Positions 16,849 through 26,609 are shown, numbered from the stretch's first letter. The stretch is DNA of 38,194 nt from Nonomuraea longispora (GCF_004348345.1 NZ_SMJZ01000072.1:1-38194), one strand, 5' to 3'. Notes: generated by a model from the letters alone, not told the origin. Made by a program: numbers and translations.

Positions 16849-17472
16849 TCACAACCGATCCGGTCCGGTGAGCACCCTGCCCACCGCCTCCGCCAGCCGC
16901 ACCCGCGCCGCGTGCACGGGCTCCGCCGGAGCGTCCCCCATCGGCACGGCGGGCGCGTGCTCGTGCGCGTCGTGATAGGCCAGCGCCAGCCGCACCAGAT
17001 ACGTCTCCCACCTCGTGTCCCGGCTGACCAGCCGCCCCGGCAGCTCGGCCAGCACCCGCAGCACCCGCCGGTCGTACGGGCCGGACAGCAGCCCGGGGGC
17101 GAAGCCGTGCGAGGGCACCCCCAGCTGGCACGCCCACCGCCGCACCGCGCACGCCCGCGCACGCCCGTACCGCACCACGAAACCGGGGTTGTCCCAGGTG
17201 CGCGGGAAGTCGGGCCATCCCGGCTCGGGGACGTCCGGCGGCTCCACCGAGTCGACCAGCTCGCCCGGCACGTCCACGACGATCCGCAGGAGACCGTCCT
17301 CCCGCACCTCCACGGACGACACCCCGCCGAGCCGGCGCACCCGGCCGGCGAGCGTCGCGGCCGGGACCCGACGCCTCAGCGCGGCGGCCGAGACGTACGC
17401 GGCCTCCCGCTCCCACGTCCCCTCGGGCGCCGGCGGCTCCCCCAGCACCTCGGCCAGCTCCCCGGGCGTCAT
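16849..17472 (-). CDS. nrtL: ArgS-related anticodon-binding (DALR domain) protein NrtL
   Basis: The protein is 207 residues. The C-terminal half (~95-200: NPGFVVRYGRARACAVRRWA ... VSRDTRWETYLVRLALAYH) looks like the DALR anticodon-binding domain of arginyl-tRNA synthetase. The N-terminal part (AAYVSAAALRRRVPAATLA ... LLRIVVDVPG) has no class I HIGH or KMSKS motif, so it cannot aminoacylate. It matches the actinobacterial family called ArgS-related anticodon-binding protein NrtL, usually found next to lysA and hom; its role is not known. The ATG at 17472 has no strong ribosome site and lies 10 bases after the upstream glycosyltransferase stop, so it is probably co-translated with it. Confidence 0.78.
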   Translation of the reverse strand: MTPGELAEVLGEPPAPEGTWEREAAYVSAAALRRRVPAATLAGRVRRLGGVSSVEVREDGLLRIVVDVPGELVDSVEPPDVPEPGWPDFPRTWDNPGFVVRYGRARACAVRRWACQLGVPSHGFAPGLLSGPYDRRVLRVLAELPGRLVSRDTRWETYLVRLALAYHDAHEHAPAVPMGDAPAEPVHAARVRLAEAVGRVLTGPDRL

Positions 17473-17482
17473 GGGGACCGGC

Positions 17483-19330
17483 TCAGATGAGGGCGTGCGG
17501 CTCGGCGGAGCCGTACTCGACCAGGTGGGCGGCGCCCAGCAGCCAGCGGTCCTCGTCGCGTACGCGCACGTAGCCGAAGCGGTCGGCCGAGAACACCTTG
17601 ATCCCGTCGGTGCGGCACTGCCGCATCAGCACCTCGTCCCATCCGTCGGTGAGGTCGGCGAAGCGCAGCTCGCGCAGCGTGTTCCTGCGCGCGAGCAGGG
17701 TCGCTCCGGCGATCTCGGGCAGGTAGGAGTATTCGGCGTCCGGCTGCTTGAGCAGCGTGGCCTGCGGCTTGCGCAGGTGGGCGTAGTAGGCGGCCTTGCC
17801 GACGATGTCGGCGGTGCTGAACAGGAACGCCCGCCGCAGGTCGGACAGGTAGTGGGCGCCGTAGACGTCCCGCGGGTCCATGACCGCCACCAGGTCCGCC
17901 TCGCACAGGTCGATGCCGGAGTTGAGCATCGCGCCCTCCGTCATCGACGGCTGCGGCCTGCGGTAGATCACGTCGACGTCGGGCAGCACGTCGCGGGCCC
18001 GCAGCTCGGCCTCCGGCGGCCCGATGACGATGAGCTGGTCGACGCCCGACTGCTTGGCGGCCTGGGCCAGCGCGTGCTCCATCAGGTAGGGGTCGAGTAT
18101 GGGCAGCAAAACGGAGGTGTTGAGGGTGGCGCGGGCGCTGGGCAGGCCGATCGCGTCGAGCAGCTCGTCGATGCGCTCGGTCATCGTGCCCATCTGGTAC
18201 GCCCTGCGCAGCGCCACGTGCGCCCGCCGCGCGTCGGGTTCGTCGCCGATGGGAGTGCCGCAGGCGGCGATCTCGGCCAGCCGCCACTGGGGCGTGCCCG
18301 GCGGGCAGTCGGCCGCGGCCGGCCAGCGGTAGGAGGTCAGCACGTCGGGGTAGGCCAGGTGGCCGGGCAGGAGCTGGTCGAGCGTGAGCACCCGGTCGAT
18401 GCGCCCGCCGGCGAGCGGCAGCGGATTGTGCACCCGCGGCTGCACCCCGAACTGCAGCCGCGGCCAGGCCACGGTCAGGTCGGTCGTGAAGCGGTGCTCG
18501 AACAGCTCGGCCGCCGCGGCGTAGGCGGCCACGTCGCCCCCGGTGTGCCAGAAGACCGTGCGTATGCCGCGCTCGGCGCACCAGGCCAGCAGCGCCCTGA
18601 GCCCGTCGCCCGGCTCGCCGGTGATCTCCTCAGCCCACGGGCCCTGCGTGACCGACTCGACCACGAGCAGGTGGGGCACCTCCAGCGGGAGAACCCTGGC
18701 GAAGTCGCGCGGTGTGAAGCCCGTCGTCTGCCGCCACTCGTAGCGCAGCAGCGCCTCGGCGTGGGGGTCGGCGATGACCGCGGCCGTCAGGTGGGGCCGC
18801 GTGTTGGGGCCGGTCGGCACGCGGAACGGCTTGAGTTTGAAGGAGGCGCCGTTGAGCGTCCTGGTGGTGCTGGTGGCCTGGAACGCCGCCCCCGGGCGCT
18901 CGTCCTTGGCCTTGCCCGCGCCGGCGACGGGCCTGCGCTTGGGCGCGGTCGGCCGCTTGACCGGCTTGGCGGCGCCTCTGAGGCCCTTGGCCAGGCGCAC
19001 GGGGTTGCTCTTGCCGCTCTTGATGGCGTCGCCGAGCCGGTTCCAGCGCGCGACCTTGATCGAGGACAGTTTCCAGTTGGCCACCTCGGCCTGGAAGCGC
19101 TGCTCGGCCAGCTCCCTGCGGAGCTTGTCGGCCGCCGCCTGCTCGGCCTCCAGCCGTTGCTCGGCCTCGCCCAGCTGCTCGGCCAGCACCCTGGCCTCTT
19201 CGGCGCTCTGTTCGGCCGCCGCCAGCCTGGACTGGGCGGCGTCCAGCAGCCTCGCCAGCTCGGCGGCGCGCTCGGCCTGTGCCACGGCGTCCCGCAGCGC
19301 CCTCCGCGTGCTCTCCAGCTCAGTAGACAA
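17483..19330 (-). CDS. Coiled-coil CgeB/glycosyltransferase-like protein
   Basis: The protein is 615 residues. Residues 1-85 are an Ala/Glu-rich coiled coil (AEQLGEAEQRLEAEQAAADK); 95-150 is a basic Pro/Lys/Arg linker. From ~170 a CgeB/DUF3880-like domain appears (HLTAAVIADPHAEALLRYEW; GIRTVFWHTGGDVAAYAAAA; tandem Rossmann-like GT-B features, then DVLTSYRWPAAADC). The last ~215 residues resemble a GT-A family-2 fold (NTSVLLPILDPYLMEHAL), but the metal motif reads DPRD rather than DxD, so activity is uncertain. The start is TTG at 19330 with GGAGGG 7 bases upstream. It is divergent from the asparagine-synthase-like gene and followed closely by the NrtL gene. It is probably part of a surface-glycan system. 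Confidence 0.75.
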   Translation of the reverse strand: MSTELESTRRALRDAVAQAERAAELARLLDAAQSRLAAAEQSAEEARVLAEQLGEAEQRLEAEQAAADKLRRELAEQRFQAEVANWKLSSIKVARWNRLGDAIKSGKSNPVRLAKGLRGAAKPVKRPTAPKRRPVAGAGKAKDERPGAAFQATSTTRTLNGASFKLKPFRVPTGPNTRPHLTAAVIADPHAEALLRYEWRQTTGFTPRDFARVLPLEVPHLLVVESVTQGPWAEEITGEPGDGLRALLAWCAERGIRTVFWHTGGDVAAYAAAAELFEHRFTTDLTVAWPRLQFGVQPRVHNPLPLAGGRIDRVLTLDQLLPGHLAYPDVLTSYRWPAAADCPPGTPQWRLAEIAACGTPIGDEPDARRAHVALRRAYQMGTMTERIDELLDAIGLPSARATLNTSVLLPILDPYLMEHALAQAAKQSGVDQLIVIGPPEAELRARDVLPDVDVIYRRPQPSMTEGAMLNSGIDLCEADLVAVMDPRDVYGAHYLSDLRRAFLFSTADIVGKAAYYAHLRKPQATLLKQPDAEYSYLPEIAGATLLARRNTLRELRFADLTDGWDEVLMRQCRTDGIKVFSADRFGYVRVRDEDRWLLGAAHLVEYGSAEPHALI

Positions 19331-19361
19331 AAACCGGCCCTCCGCTCTCTCGGCCCGGCAA

Positions 19362-19371
19362 AGGATACTCT
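19362..19371. promoter_or_regulatory. Overlapping divergent -10 candidates
   Basis: AGGATACTCT holds TATCCT on the minus strand (19367-19362) and TACTCT on the plus strand (19366-19371). Both are TANNNT boxes within the 74-base gap between divergent genes. If real, polymerase binding would be mutually exclusive. No -35 elements are recognisable. Confidence 0.25.
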
Positions 19372-19404
19372 TCTGCAGGAAGCGTCTCGAAGGGATGAGA
19401 TCCG

Positions 19405-21039
19405 GTGCAGTTCAACGTGCGGCCCTACGTATGCGGCGCTCTCGGCCGGATCGACACCGCCATGCTCGGCAAACTGACCGCCGCGGGCCCCAAGGTCCGG
19501 CCGGCGCTCCAGACGGCCGAGGCCGCGCTGTTCAGCTCCACGCCTCTGCCGCCCTACCACCGGGCCCAGGGTTCGTTCGCGTTCTCCTGGGGTGAGCGCA
19601 GGCCCGCGGCTCCCGACGACTGGATGACGGTCGCGGAGACGTACGAGACCCCGGGCCTGATCGGCGACGGCCGGCGGGTGACGCTGCACACGGGGGCGCT
19701 GGGCCTGGTCGACGTCTACTACGTGCGCCACGGCGACGCGGTCTACTTCTCGTCCCTGATCCAGCCGCTGCTCAACCTGGTGCCGATCGCGATCGACTGG
19801 GCGGCGTGGGCCTCGATCATCCAGGTGACGTTCCCGATGGGCGAGGCGACCCCGTACACCGAGGTCAAGCGCCTGCCCGGGTCGAGCGCGCTGGTGTTCG
19901 AGCACGACCGGCCGATGGTGGAGCGCCGGCTGCCGCGCTGGTTGCGCACCGAGCCGTACGAAGCGTGGATCAGCCCGCGGGAGATCGTCGAGCTGCTGCA
20001 CGAGGTCTACGCCGGCTACGAAGGGCGCCCGCTGCTCGTGCCGGTCAGCGGCGGCTACGACTCGCGCCTGCTGGCGAGCGTGGCCAAGGCCCGCGGCGCC
20101 GACGTCGAGTCGTGGACGACCAGCCCCGACGACGGCACCGACACCGACATCGCGTTCGCCCGGTCGATCACCAGGGAGCTGGGCATCCCGCACCGGGTGA
20201 TCACGCAGGACGCCGCCGACTATCCGGCCGACACGGTCGACGTGGCCCGCAGGCTCGAATATCTGACGCCCCACCACGCCTGGTACGCCCCCTTCGCCAA
20301 GGAGGTGCACCGCTCGGGCCGCATCCTGATCGACGGCCTGGCGGGCGGGCCGCTGCTGAAGAACTTCATGGTCAGCGGGGCCGCTTTGGAGGCGAGGACC
20401 CAGGCCGAGCGCTCGGCCGCCGTGCTGAGGTCGTTGTCGCTGGGCGCTCCGTCGCAGCCGTTCCTGTCCAAGTCGGCGGCGGAGTGGATGGAAGAGACCG
20501 TACGCGAGCAGTTCGTGGCGGCCACGTCCATGCTCCACGGGCACCGGGCCGAGTTGCCGCTGTCGGTGCTGCACACCAGGACCGTGCGGGGCATCGCGCG
20601 CTCGGCGGTCAACCTGGTGGGGCCCGAGGCGTCGTTCGCGGCGCCGTTCATCCATCCCCGCTTCTTCGACGCGGCGCTGTCGGTCGGCGTGGCCCGCAAG
20701 GACAAGGGCCGCTTCTACCGCGAGGTGCTCCACGCAGCCAACCCGCGGGTGGCCGCGCTGCCCTCGACCAACGTCGTCAAGCAGCCGCTGCGGCGGGTGC
20801 CGCTGCGGTCGACGGCCGCTCCTGCCCGAAATTATTCGCACGGGATGCTGGAGACTCTGGTGAACCGGGTCCCCGGTCTGCTGTCGGATGAGCTGCACGA
20901 GGTGATCGCGGGCGGCCCTGACGCGCTGACCAGGTTCAACGGGTGGAACGATCGCTTTTGGGTGCGCGGATTGGTGCTTTTCGGGCTCTGGCTGAGCGAC
21001 TTCGAAAACGACCTCTCGGACGTCGCGCCACCTTTTTAG
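19405..21039 (+). CDS. Asparagine-synthase-like amide-forming enzyme lacking the glutaminase cysteine
   Basis: The protein is 544 residues. The C-terminal synthase domain has the ATP pyrophosphatase P-loop SGGYDS at 215-220, a following DDGTDTDIAFA segment and the PHHAWYAPFAKEVHRSGRIL region typical of AsnB-type enzymes that adenylate a carboxylate. The N-terminal 200 residues keep a degenerate Ntn-hydrolase scaffold (DVYYVRHGDAVYFSS, the LPGSSALVFE strand), but the protein begins M-Q-F-N with no Cys2, so it cannot use glutamine. It may use free ammonia or an amine substrate, as beta-lactam synthetases and lasso-peptide cyclases do. GTG start at 19405; the AAGGG upstream is 10 bases away. It is divergent from the CgeB-like gene. 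Modification of a sugar-linked carboxylate in the glycan island is inference. Confidence 0.78.
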   Translation: MQFNVRPYVCGALGRIDTAMLGKLTAAGPKVRPALQTAEAALFSSTPLPPYHRAQGSFAFSWGERRPAAPDDWMTVAETYETPGLIGDGRRVTLHTGALGLVDVYYVRHGDAVYFSSLIQPLLNLVPIAIDWAAWASIIQVTFPMGEATPYTEVKRLPGSSALVFEHDRPMVERRLPRWLRTEPYEAWISPREIVELLHEVYAGYEGRPLLVPVSGGYDSRLLASVAKARGADVESWTTSPDDGTDTDIAFARSITRELGIPHRVITQDAADYPADTVDVARRLEYLTPHHAWYAPFAKEVHRSGRILIDGLAGGPLLKNFMVSGAALEARTQAERSAAVLRSLSLGAPSQPFLSKSAAEWMEETVREQFVAATSMLHGHRAELPLSVLHTRTVRGIARSAVNLVGPEASFAAPFIHPRFFDAALSVGVARKDKGRFYREVLHAANPRVAALPSTNVVKQPLRRVPLRSTAAPARNYSHGMLETLVNRVPGLLSDELHEVIAGGPDALTRFNGWNDRFWVRGLVLFGLWLSDFENDLSDVAPPF

Positions 21040-21084
21040 TGAACTCTGGGTAACAGGGTGATTACATACGGATCTCTCGGGTAT

Positions 21085-21144
21085 GAACCCGGCACAGCAG
21101 AAGCGGGTTCCGGAAAGCCAACGGGCTGGTAGTGTTCGGCCCGT
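21085..21144. other. Two hairpins in the gap before treS
   Basis: In the 261-base non-coding gap 21040-21300, GAACCCG (21085-21091) pairs with CGGGTTC (21104-21110), and ACGGGC (21121-21126) with GCCCGT (21139-21144). They may terminate the upstream gene or form a treS leader. GTCACC/GGTGAC near 21230-21265 is a further weak inverted repeat. No known riboswitch class was recognised. Confidence 0.35.
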
Positions 21145-21300
21145 AAGCGCCGCACAAACGGGCACCAGATCACAAATCCGGTCTCGTTCATGGGCATGGA
21201 GTTCGCAGGGATGACGACTCCAGGCGGCGCGGTCACCAGATAAGAACGCCGGGGCAACCGGTGACTTCGTCCTGCCCACATCTCTTCCTGTGAGCGACAT

Positions 21301-23037
21301 ATGATCAACGCATCCCCAACACCGGAGCCGATCTCCGAGGCGTTCGTCTCGGAGGATCCAGCCTGGTACAAGCGGGCGGTGTTCTACGAGGTCCTCGTCC
21401 GGGGGTTCAAGGACTCCAACGGCGACGGCACCGGCGACCTGCGCGGTCTCATCGAGAAGCTGGGCTATCTCGAGTGGCTGGGCGTGGACTGTCTGTGGCT
21501 GCTGCCGCTGTACGAGTCGCCGCTGCGCGACGGCGGTTACGATATTTCGGATTATATGAAGATCCTCCCGGACTTCGGGGATCTGGGCGATTTCGTCCAG
21601 CTGATCGAGCGGGCCCACGAGCGCGGCCTGCGGATCATCACCGACCTGGTGATGAACCACACCAGCGATCGGCACCCCTGGTTCCAGGCCTCCCGGCACG
21701 ACCCCGAAGGGCCGTACGGCGACTTCTACGTGTGGTCCGACCACCCCGGCGCCTATCCCGACGCGCCGATCATCTTCATAGGCGCCGAGGAGTCCAACTG
21801 GACCTACGACCCGGTGCGCAAGCAGTACTACTGGCACCGCTTCTTCCACCACCAGCCGGACCTGAACTATGACAACCCGGCGGTGCAGGAGGCGATGCTG
21901 GAGGTCCTGCGGTTCTGGCTCGACCTGGGCATCGACGGGTTCCGGCTGGACGCGGTGCCCTACCTGTTCGAGCGCGAGGGCACGGCGTGCGCCGGGCTGC
22001 CGGAGACGCACGCCTACCTGAAGAAGATCCGCGCGGAGATCGACCGGCTCTACCCCGACCGGGTGCTCCTGGCCGAGGCCAACGGCTGGCCCGAGGACGT
22101 CGTCGAATACTTCGGCGACCCGACCACCGGCGGCGACGAGTGCCACATGGCCTTCCACTTCCCGCTGATGCCGCGCATCTACATGGCGGTGAAGAAGGAG
22201 ACCCGCGAGCCGATCTCCGAGATCATGTCGCTCACGCCGAAGCTTCCCGAGTCCGCCCAGTGGGGCATCTTCCTGCGCAACCACGACGAGCTCACGCTCG
22301 AGACGGTGACCGAGGAAGAACGCGACTACATGCACAAGGAATATGCCAAGGACCCGCGCATGCGGGCCTACCTCGGCATCCGGCGCCGCCTCGCCCCGCT
22401 GCTCGACAACGACAGGGACCGCATCGAGCTGTTCACGGCGCTGCTGCTGAGCCTGCCGGGCTCGCCGGTCATCTATTACGGCGACGAGATCGGCATGGGC
22501 GACAACATCTGGCTGGAGGACCGCGACTCGGTCCGTACGCCGATGCAGTGGAGCCCCGACCGCAACGCCGGGTTCTCCAACGCCGACCCAGGACGCCTCT
22601 ACCTGCCCGCGGTCATGGACCCGATCTACGGCTTCCAGGCGGTCAACGTGGAGGCCCAGCAGCGCCATGAGGGCTCACTGCTGCACTTCACCCGCAAGAT
22701 GCTGGAGATCAGGCGCAGGCACCCGGTGTTCGGGGTCGGGGCGTACACCGAGATGTGGTCCTCGAACCCGTCCGTGCTCACCTACGTGCGCGAGGACCGC
22801 GACGACGCGATGTTGTGCGTCAACAACCTGTCGAAGTTCCCGCAGCCGGTCGAACTCGACCTGCGCCGCTTCGAGGGCATGGTCCCCGTCGAGGCGCGCG
22901 GCGGGGTGCGATTCCCGCCGATCGGCGAGCTGCCCTACCTGCTCACGCTGCCGGGCCACGGGTTCTACTGGTTCGCGCTGAAGCGGGAGGAGCCGGCGCG
23001 GGCGGGCTCGGTGAGCGAACCCGTCAGCGCGCGGTGA
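21301..23037 (+). CDS. treS: Trehalose synthase (maltose alpha-D-glucosyltransferase)
   Basis: Interconverts maltose and trehalose; GH13 subfamily 16, cytosolic. The protein is 578 residues. The (beta/alpha)8 barrel starts at WYKRAVFYEVLVRGFKDSN. The catalytic nucleophile is D217 (GFRLDAVPY), the acid/base E259 (LLAEANGWP), and the transition-state Asp D329 (RNHDE); the GDGTGDLRGL calcium-type loop and IYYGDEIGMGD are present. A C-terminal beta domain (~480-560) follows. The ATG at 21301 has only a weak ribosome site. There is no maltokinase (pep2) or glgB next to it, the usual GlgE-pathway partners. Its last 14 bases overlap the convergent ABC permease gene. Neighbouring sugar-uptake genes may supply its substrate. 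Confidence 0.92.
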   Translation: MINASPTPEPISEAFVSEDPAWYKRAVFYEVLVRGFKDSNGDGTGDLRGLIEKLGYLEWLGVDCLWLLPLYESPLRDGGYDISDYMKILPDFGDLGDFVQLIERAHERGLRIITDLVMNHTSDRHPWFQASRHDPEGPYGDFYVWSDHPGAYPDAPIIFIGAEESNWTYDPVRKQYYWHRFFHHQPDLNYDNPAVQEAMLEVLRFWLDLGIDGFRLDAVPYLFEREGTACAGLPETHAYLKKIRAEIDRLYPDRVLLAEANGWPEDVVEYFGDPTTGGDECHMAFHFPLMPRIYMAVKKETREPISEIMSLTPKLPESAQWGIFLRNHDELTLETVTEEERDYMHKEYAKDPRMRAYLGIRRRLAPLLDNDRDRIELFTALLLSLPGSPVIYYGDEIGMGDNIWLEDRDSVRTPMQWSPDRNAGFSNADPGRLYLPAVMDPIYGFQAVNVEAQQRHEGSLLHFTRKMLEIRRRHPVFGVGAYTEMWSSNPSVLTYVREDRDDAMLCVNNLSKFPQPVELDLRRFEGMVPVEARGGVRFPPIGELPYLLTLPGHGFYWFALKREEPARAGSVSEPVSAR

Positions 23038-25324
23038 CCGGCACCTGGGCACGGGCCGCGCGGCGGGCGGGGATCAGCGCCACCGCCAGGGCCGTGCCCA
23101 CGGCGATCAGCACGGCCACGGCCAGCGTCAGCGGCGAGGGCGGCCGGCCGATGCCGGCGCCCACGCCGCTGGTGTGACCCTGCAGGTCGATCAGCCAGGT
23201 CACGACGGAGGCGCCGACGGCGGCGCCCGCGCCGACGCCGAGCACCACCAGCAGCCCGGTGCCCGTCACGAGCGTGGCCATGACCTGCCGCGGCGTCAGG
23301 CCCATGGCCTTCAGCACGGCCAGGTCCAAGGCATGGTCACGCAGGCCCAGCGCGCTCGCGGTGAGCAGGTTGGCCAGGCCGATCAGGGCCAGCACGGCGA
23401 TCAGGGCCACGATCACGACCCTGATGATCGACAGTCGGTCCGCCGGGTTGACCACGGCCTGCACGTCCAGGCCCTCGGCCGACTCCGCCAGCAGCCGCCC
23501 CCGCACCTCCGCCCGGTCGGTGCCCGGTTTGAGCGCGAGTGCGTAGTATTCCGGCGGTACGGAGTCCTTGGCGGCCAGGCTGTCCAGCCCCACCGACAGC
23601 ACCACGCCGTCCTGGTCCGGCTCGACGGTCCTGCCGACGATCCTGACGATCAGCGGCGAGCCGCCCACCGTCAGCCGCACCCGGTCGCCGATCTTGATGC
23701 CGAGCAGGTCGAGCAGGCCCTGCCCGGCGACGGCCTCGCCCTGGCGGGCATAGCTGCGGCCCTCCACCACGGGGAACGGGTAGGGCTGCGTCGAGCTGCC
23801 GATGGCCCGCACCCGCACCGAACGCGCCTCCCCCGGCGCCAGGGCGTTGACGTCGGTGCCCGGATAGACCGCGGCCACGTCCCTGTCGCGCCCGGCGATG
23901 CGCCTGGCCTCCGACGCCTCCAGCTTGCCCGGCCTGACGTACAGGCCGGCGTGCTGGCCGACCTGCTCGGGATGGCTGAGGAAGTTGTCGAGCGTGGCCC
24001 ACACGCCGAGGCCGATCGTGATCATCATCATCGGTACGGCCAGCCCGAACGCCGTCAGGAACGCCGGCACCCGCCTCGTGAACGCGTCCCTGGTGCCGAG
24101 GACGAGGGCCGGTGGGAGGCGTACGAGGAGAGCCATCCTGGCCAGCCGCGACAGGTGGCCGCGCGGCGGCGAGGCGGGCGCCGCGGGGATCGGCGGCGTG
24201 CGGCCGCCGCGCCACGCGGGCAGCCCCACCGCGGCCAGCACCACCAGCGCGGTGCCCGCGACGATGGCCAGCACCGGCATCGGCGCCACGGAGGTCGGGC
24301 CGAGCGTCACGGCCATCACCCCCCAGCCAGCCACCGCGCCGAGCGCGACCCCGAGCAGGCCGAGCGCGCCGTGCTCGACCACCAGCAGCAGCGTGACCTG
24401 GCCCCTGGTGAAGCCCATCGACTTGAGCGTGGCCAGGTCGCGCAGCTGGCCGAGCACCCGGCCACCCGCCGCGTTGGCCAGCGCGAGCGCCGCCGCCACC
24501 AGCCCGACCACCCCGAACAGCGCGAGCAGCGTGCCGAGCAGCCGGTTGTCCAGCTCCATGGCGCCCCTCACCTCCCGCCAGGTGTAGACACGCTGGAGCC
24601 GCTCCTCCAGCATGACGACCACGCGCTGGGAGACGACCTGTGCGGCCTCGGGGTCGGCCAGGCGCAGCCCGGTCACCCACTCGCTGCGGCCCGGCATGGG
24701 CTCGATCCGGTCGAGCGTGACGGGCAGTACGTAGGCCAGGCCCGGCGTCCACTCGGGGTAGAAGCCGTGCTCGGCGGTGTCGGCGATGCCGCGTACGTAC
24801 AGGGTGTGGCGCTCGCCGCTCAGCGCGATGATCGTCAAGGGCGCCCCGACCCCGAGCCGCAGCGAGGACGCGAACGACCGCTCGACGACCACGCCGTCCG
24901 GCTGGGCGGGGTCGAGCCAGTCGCCGTCGGCCACCAGCGGGTGCGCCACCCGCGCCGGCGTCTCCGGCATCGCGCGCAACGCGGCGGGCTCCCGCTTGCC
25001 GTCCTGGGCCACGGTCACGGGCGCCGAGCGGTACGGGCCCGCGATCCGCGTCACGCCGTCGATGCCCCCCAGGGCGACCTCGGGGCTGTCGCCGGTGTAG
25101 AACCACACGTGGGCGCCGTCGGTCTGGGCCGACAGGCTCCGCCACGGGTTGGTGCCGTCCTCCAGCAGGGTGGCCGCGGTGATCAGCGCGGCCACGATGC
25201 CGGCCACGGCCAGCACCGTCAGCACCGCCTGGGCCTTCCTGGCCCGCAGGTCGGCCCTGATCCACCGGCTGCCCGCCAGCGCGGTGCTCACCGGCCGCCC
25301 GCCGGTCGCGTCGTCGTCGCGCAC
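23024..25324 (-). CDS. ABC exporter permease with two FtsX-type domains
   Basis: The protein is 766 residues. A single N-terminal membrane helix (~31-54) is followed by a large extracytoplasmic region (~60-260, MacB_PCD-like), three helices (~265-370), another helix near 430 with a second extracellular region, and three C-terminal helices (~630-755). These are two tandem FtsX units, as in LolC/E or MacB-type exporters that move lipids, peptides or drugs rather than import. GTG 25324 lies 7 bases after the ATPase stop; GTG 25291 (VSTALAGSRW) is an alternative start. Its ATPase and a PadR repressor are encoded just upstream in the same operon. The substrate is unknown. Confidence 0.87.
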   Translation of the reverse strand: MRDDDATGGRPVSTALAGSRWIRADLRARKAQAVLTVLAVAGIVAALITAATLLEDGTNPWRSLSAQTDGAHVWFYTGDSPEVALGGIDGVTRIAGPYRSAPVTVAQDGKREPAALRAMPETPARVAHPLVADGDWLDPAQPDGVVVERSFASSLRLGVGAPLTIIALSGERHTLYVRGIADTAEHGFYPEWTPGLAYVLPVTLDRIEPMPGRSEWVTGLRLADPEAAQVVSQRVVVMLEERLQRVYTWREVRGAMELDNRLLGTLLALFGVVGLVAAALALANAAGGRVLGQLRDLATLKSMGFTRGQVTLLLVVEHGALGLLGVALGAVAGWGVMAVTLGPTSVAPMPVLAIVAGTALVVLAAVGLPAWRGGRTPPIPAAPASPPRGHLSRLARMALLVRLPPALVLGTRDAFTRRVPAFLTAFGLAVPMMMITIGLGVWATLDNFLSHPEQVGQHAGLYVRPGKLEASEARRIAGRDRDVAAVYPGTDVNALAPGEARSVRVRAIGSSTQPYPFPVVEGRSYARQGEAVAGQGLLDLLGIKIGDRVRLTVGGSPLIVRIVGRTVEPDQDGVVLSVGLDSLAAKDSVPPEYYALALKPGTDRAEVRGRLLAESAEGLDVQAVVNPADRLSIIRVVIVALIAVLALIGLANLLTASALGLRDHALDLAVLKAMGLTPRQVMATLVTGTGLLVVLGVGAGAAVGASVVTWLIDLQGHTSGVGAGIGRPPSPLTLAVAVLIAVGTALAVALIPARRAARAQVPVTAR

Positions 25325-25331
25325 TGTTCGC

Positions 25332-26056
<725 letters not shown>

Positions 26057-26060
<4 letters not shown>

Positions 26061-26563
26061 GCCAGATCCTCCTGGCAACGTTCCAGCCAGTCAAGATCCG
26101 CCTGGAGGTGCAGCATGGCGCCCTCGATGAGGAGTATCGCCACCCGGTCGGTCGGTGAGGTGCGGTCGAGGAGGTCGTTGAGGTCGCTCATGAGCGACAG
26201 GTAGTGGCGGCGCTGCCTGTTGATCAGCGCCATGCGGTCGGCGATGCCGGTCAGCGGGGCCAGGACGAGCTTCATGAAGAACTCGTCGCGCACGCGGGGG
26301 CCCTCGGTGGGCTCGTCGACCCAGGTGGTGAGGTGCTCGCGGCCCTTGGCCGTCAGGTAGTAGACCTTCTTGTTGGGCCGGTTGGACTGCTCGACTCCCA
26401 CCGCCCTGACCAGGCCGTCCTTCTCCAGCCTGCCGAGCGTCACGTATATCTGGCCGATGTTGGGGGAGGGATAGGCGCTGCCGAAGGTCTGCTCCAGAGC
26501 TTGCTTGAGCTCGTAGCCGTGAGCCGGCTCTTTGGCCAGGAGCGCCAGCAGGTGAAGCCGCAC
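26057..26563 (-). CDS. PadR-family transcriptional repressor
   Basis: The protein is 168 residues. The N-terminal winged helix (LHLLALLAKEPAHGYELKQALE ... YPSPNIGQIYVTLGRLEKDGLV) is classic PadR with the GYEL motif; the helical C-terminal domain (~95-168) is for dimerisation and ligand sensing. The GTG at 26563 has GGGAGG 7 bases upstream. It is likely to repress its own export operon, releasing when it binds the exported compound. It is divergent from a sugar-uptake operon and shares a 131-base promoter region with it. Confidence 0.92.
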
Positions 26564-26585
26564 CGCCCCACCTCCCCGCTGTGTT

Positions 26586-26595
26586 ACGCATGCGT
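26586..26595. promoter_or_regulatory. Palindrome ACGCATGCGT, possible PadR operator
   Basis: A perfect 10-bp palindrome lies ~23 bases before the PadR GTG, flanked by GTTACG direct repeats (26583 and 26594). The minus-strand TATCTT (near 26601-26606) may be the PadR -10, so a bound regulator would block elongation just downstream. Confidence 0.4.
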
Positions 26596-26609
26596 TACGA
26601 AGATATCCG

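Noticed and set aside
21085..21144. tRNA-like or riboswitch fold before treS
   Set aside because: There are only two short separate hairpins; no cloverleaf, T-loop or known riboswitch core was found.
21036..21371. Minus-strand 111-codon frame over the treS leader
   Set aside because: It overlaps the treS start and has no ribosome site or recognisable motif.
18787..22668. 1293-codon minus-strand frame
   Set aside because: It crosses the asparagine-synthase-like gene and treS, both with catalytic motifs on the plus strand, and its product has no recognisable domain.
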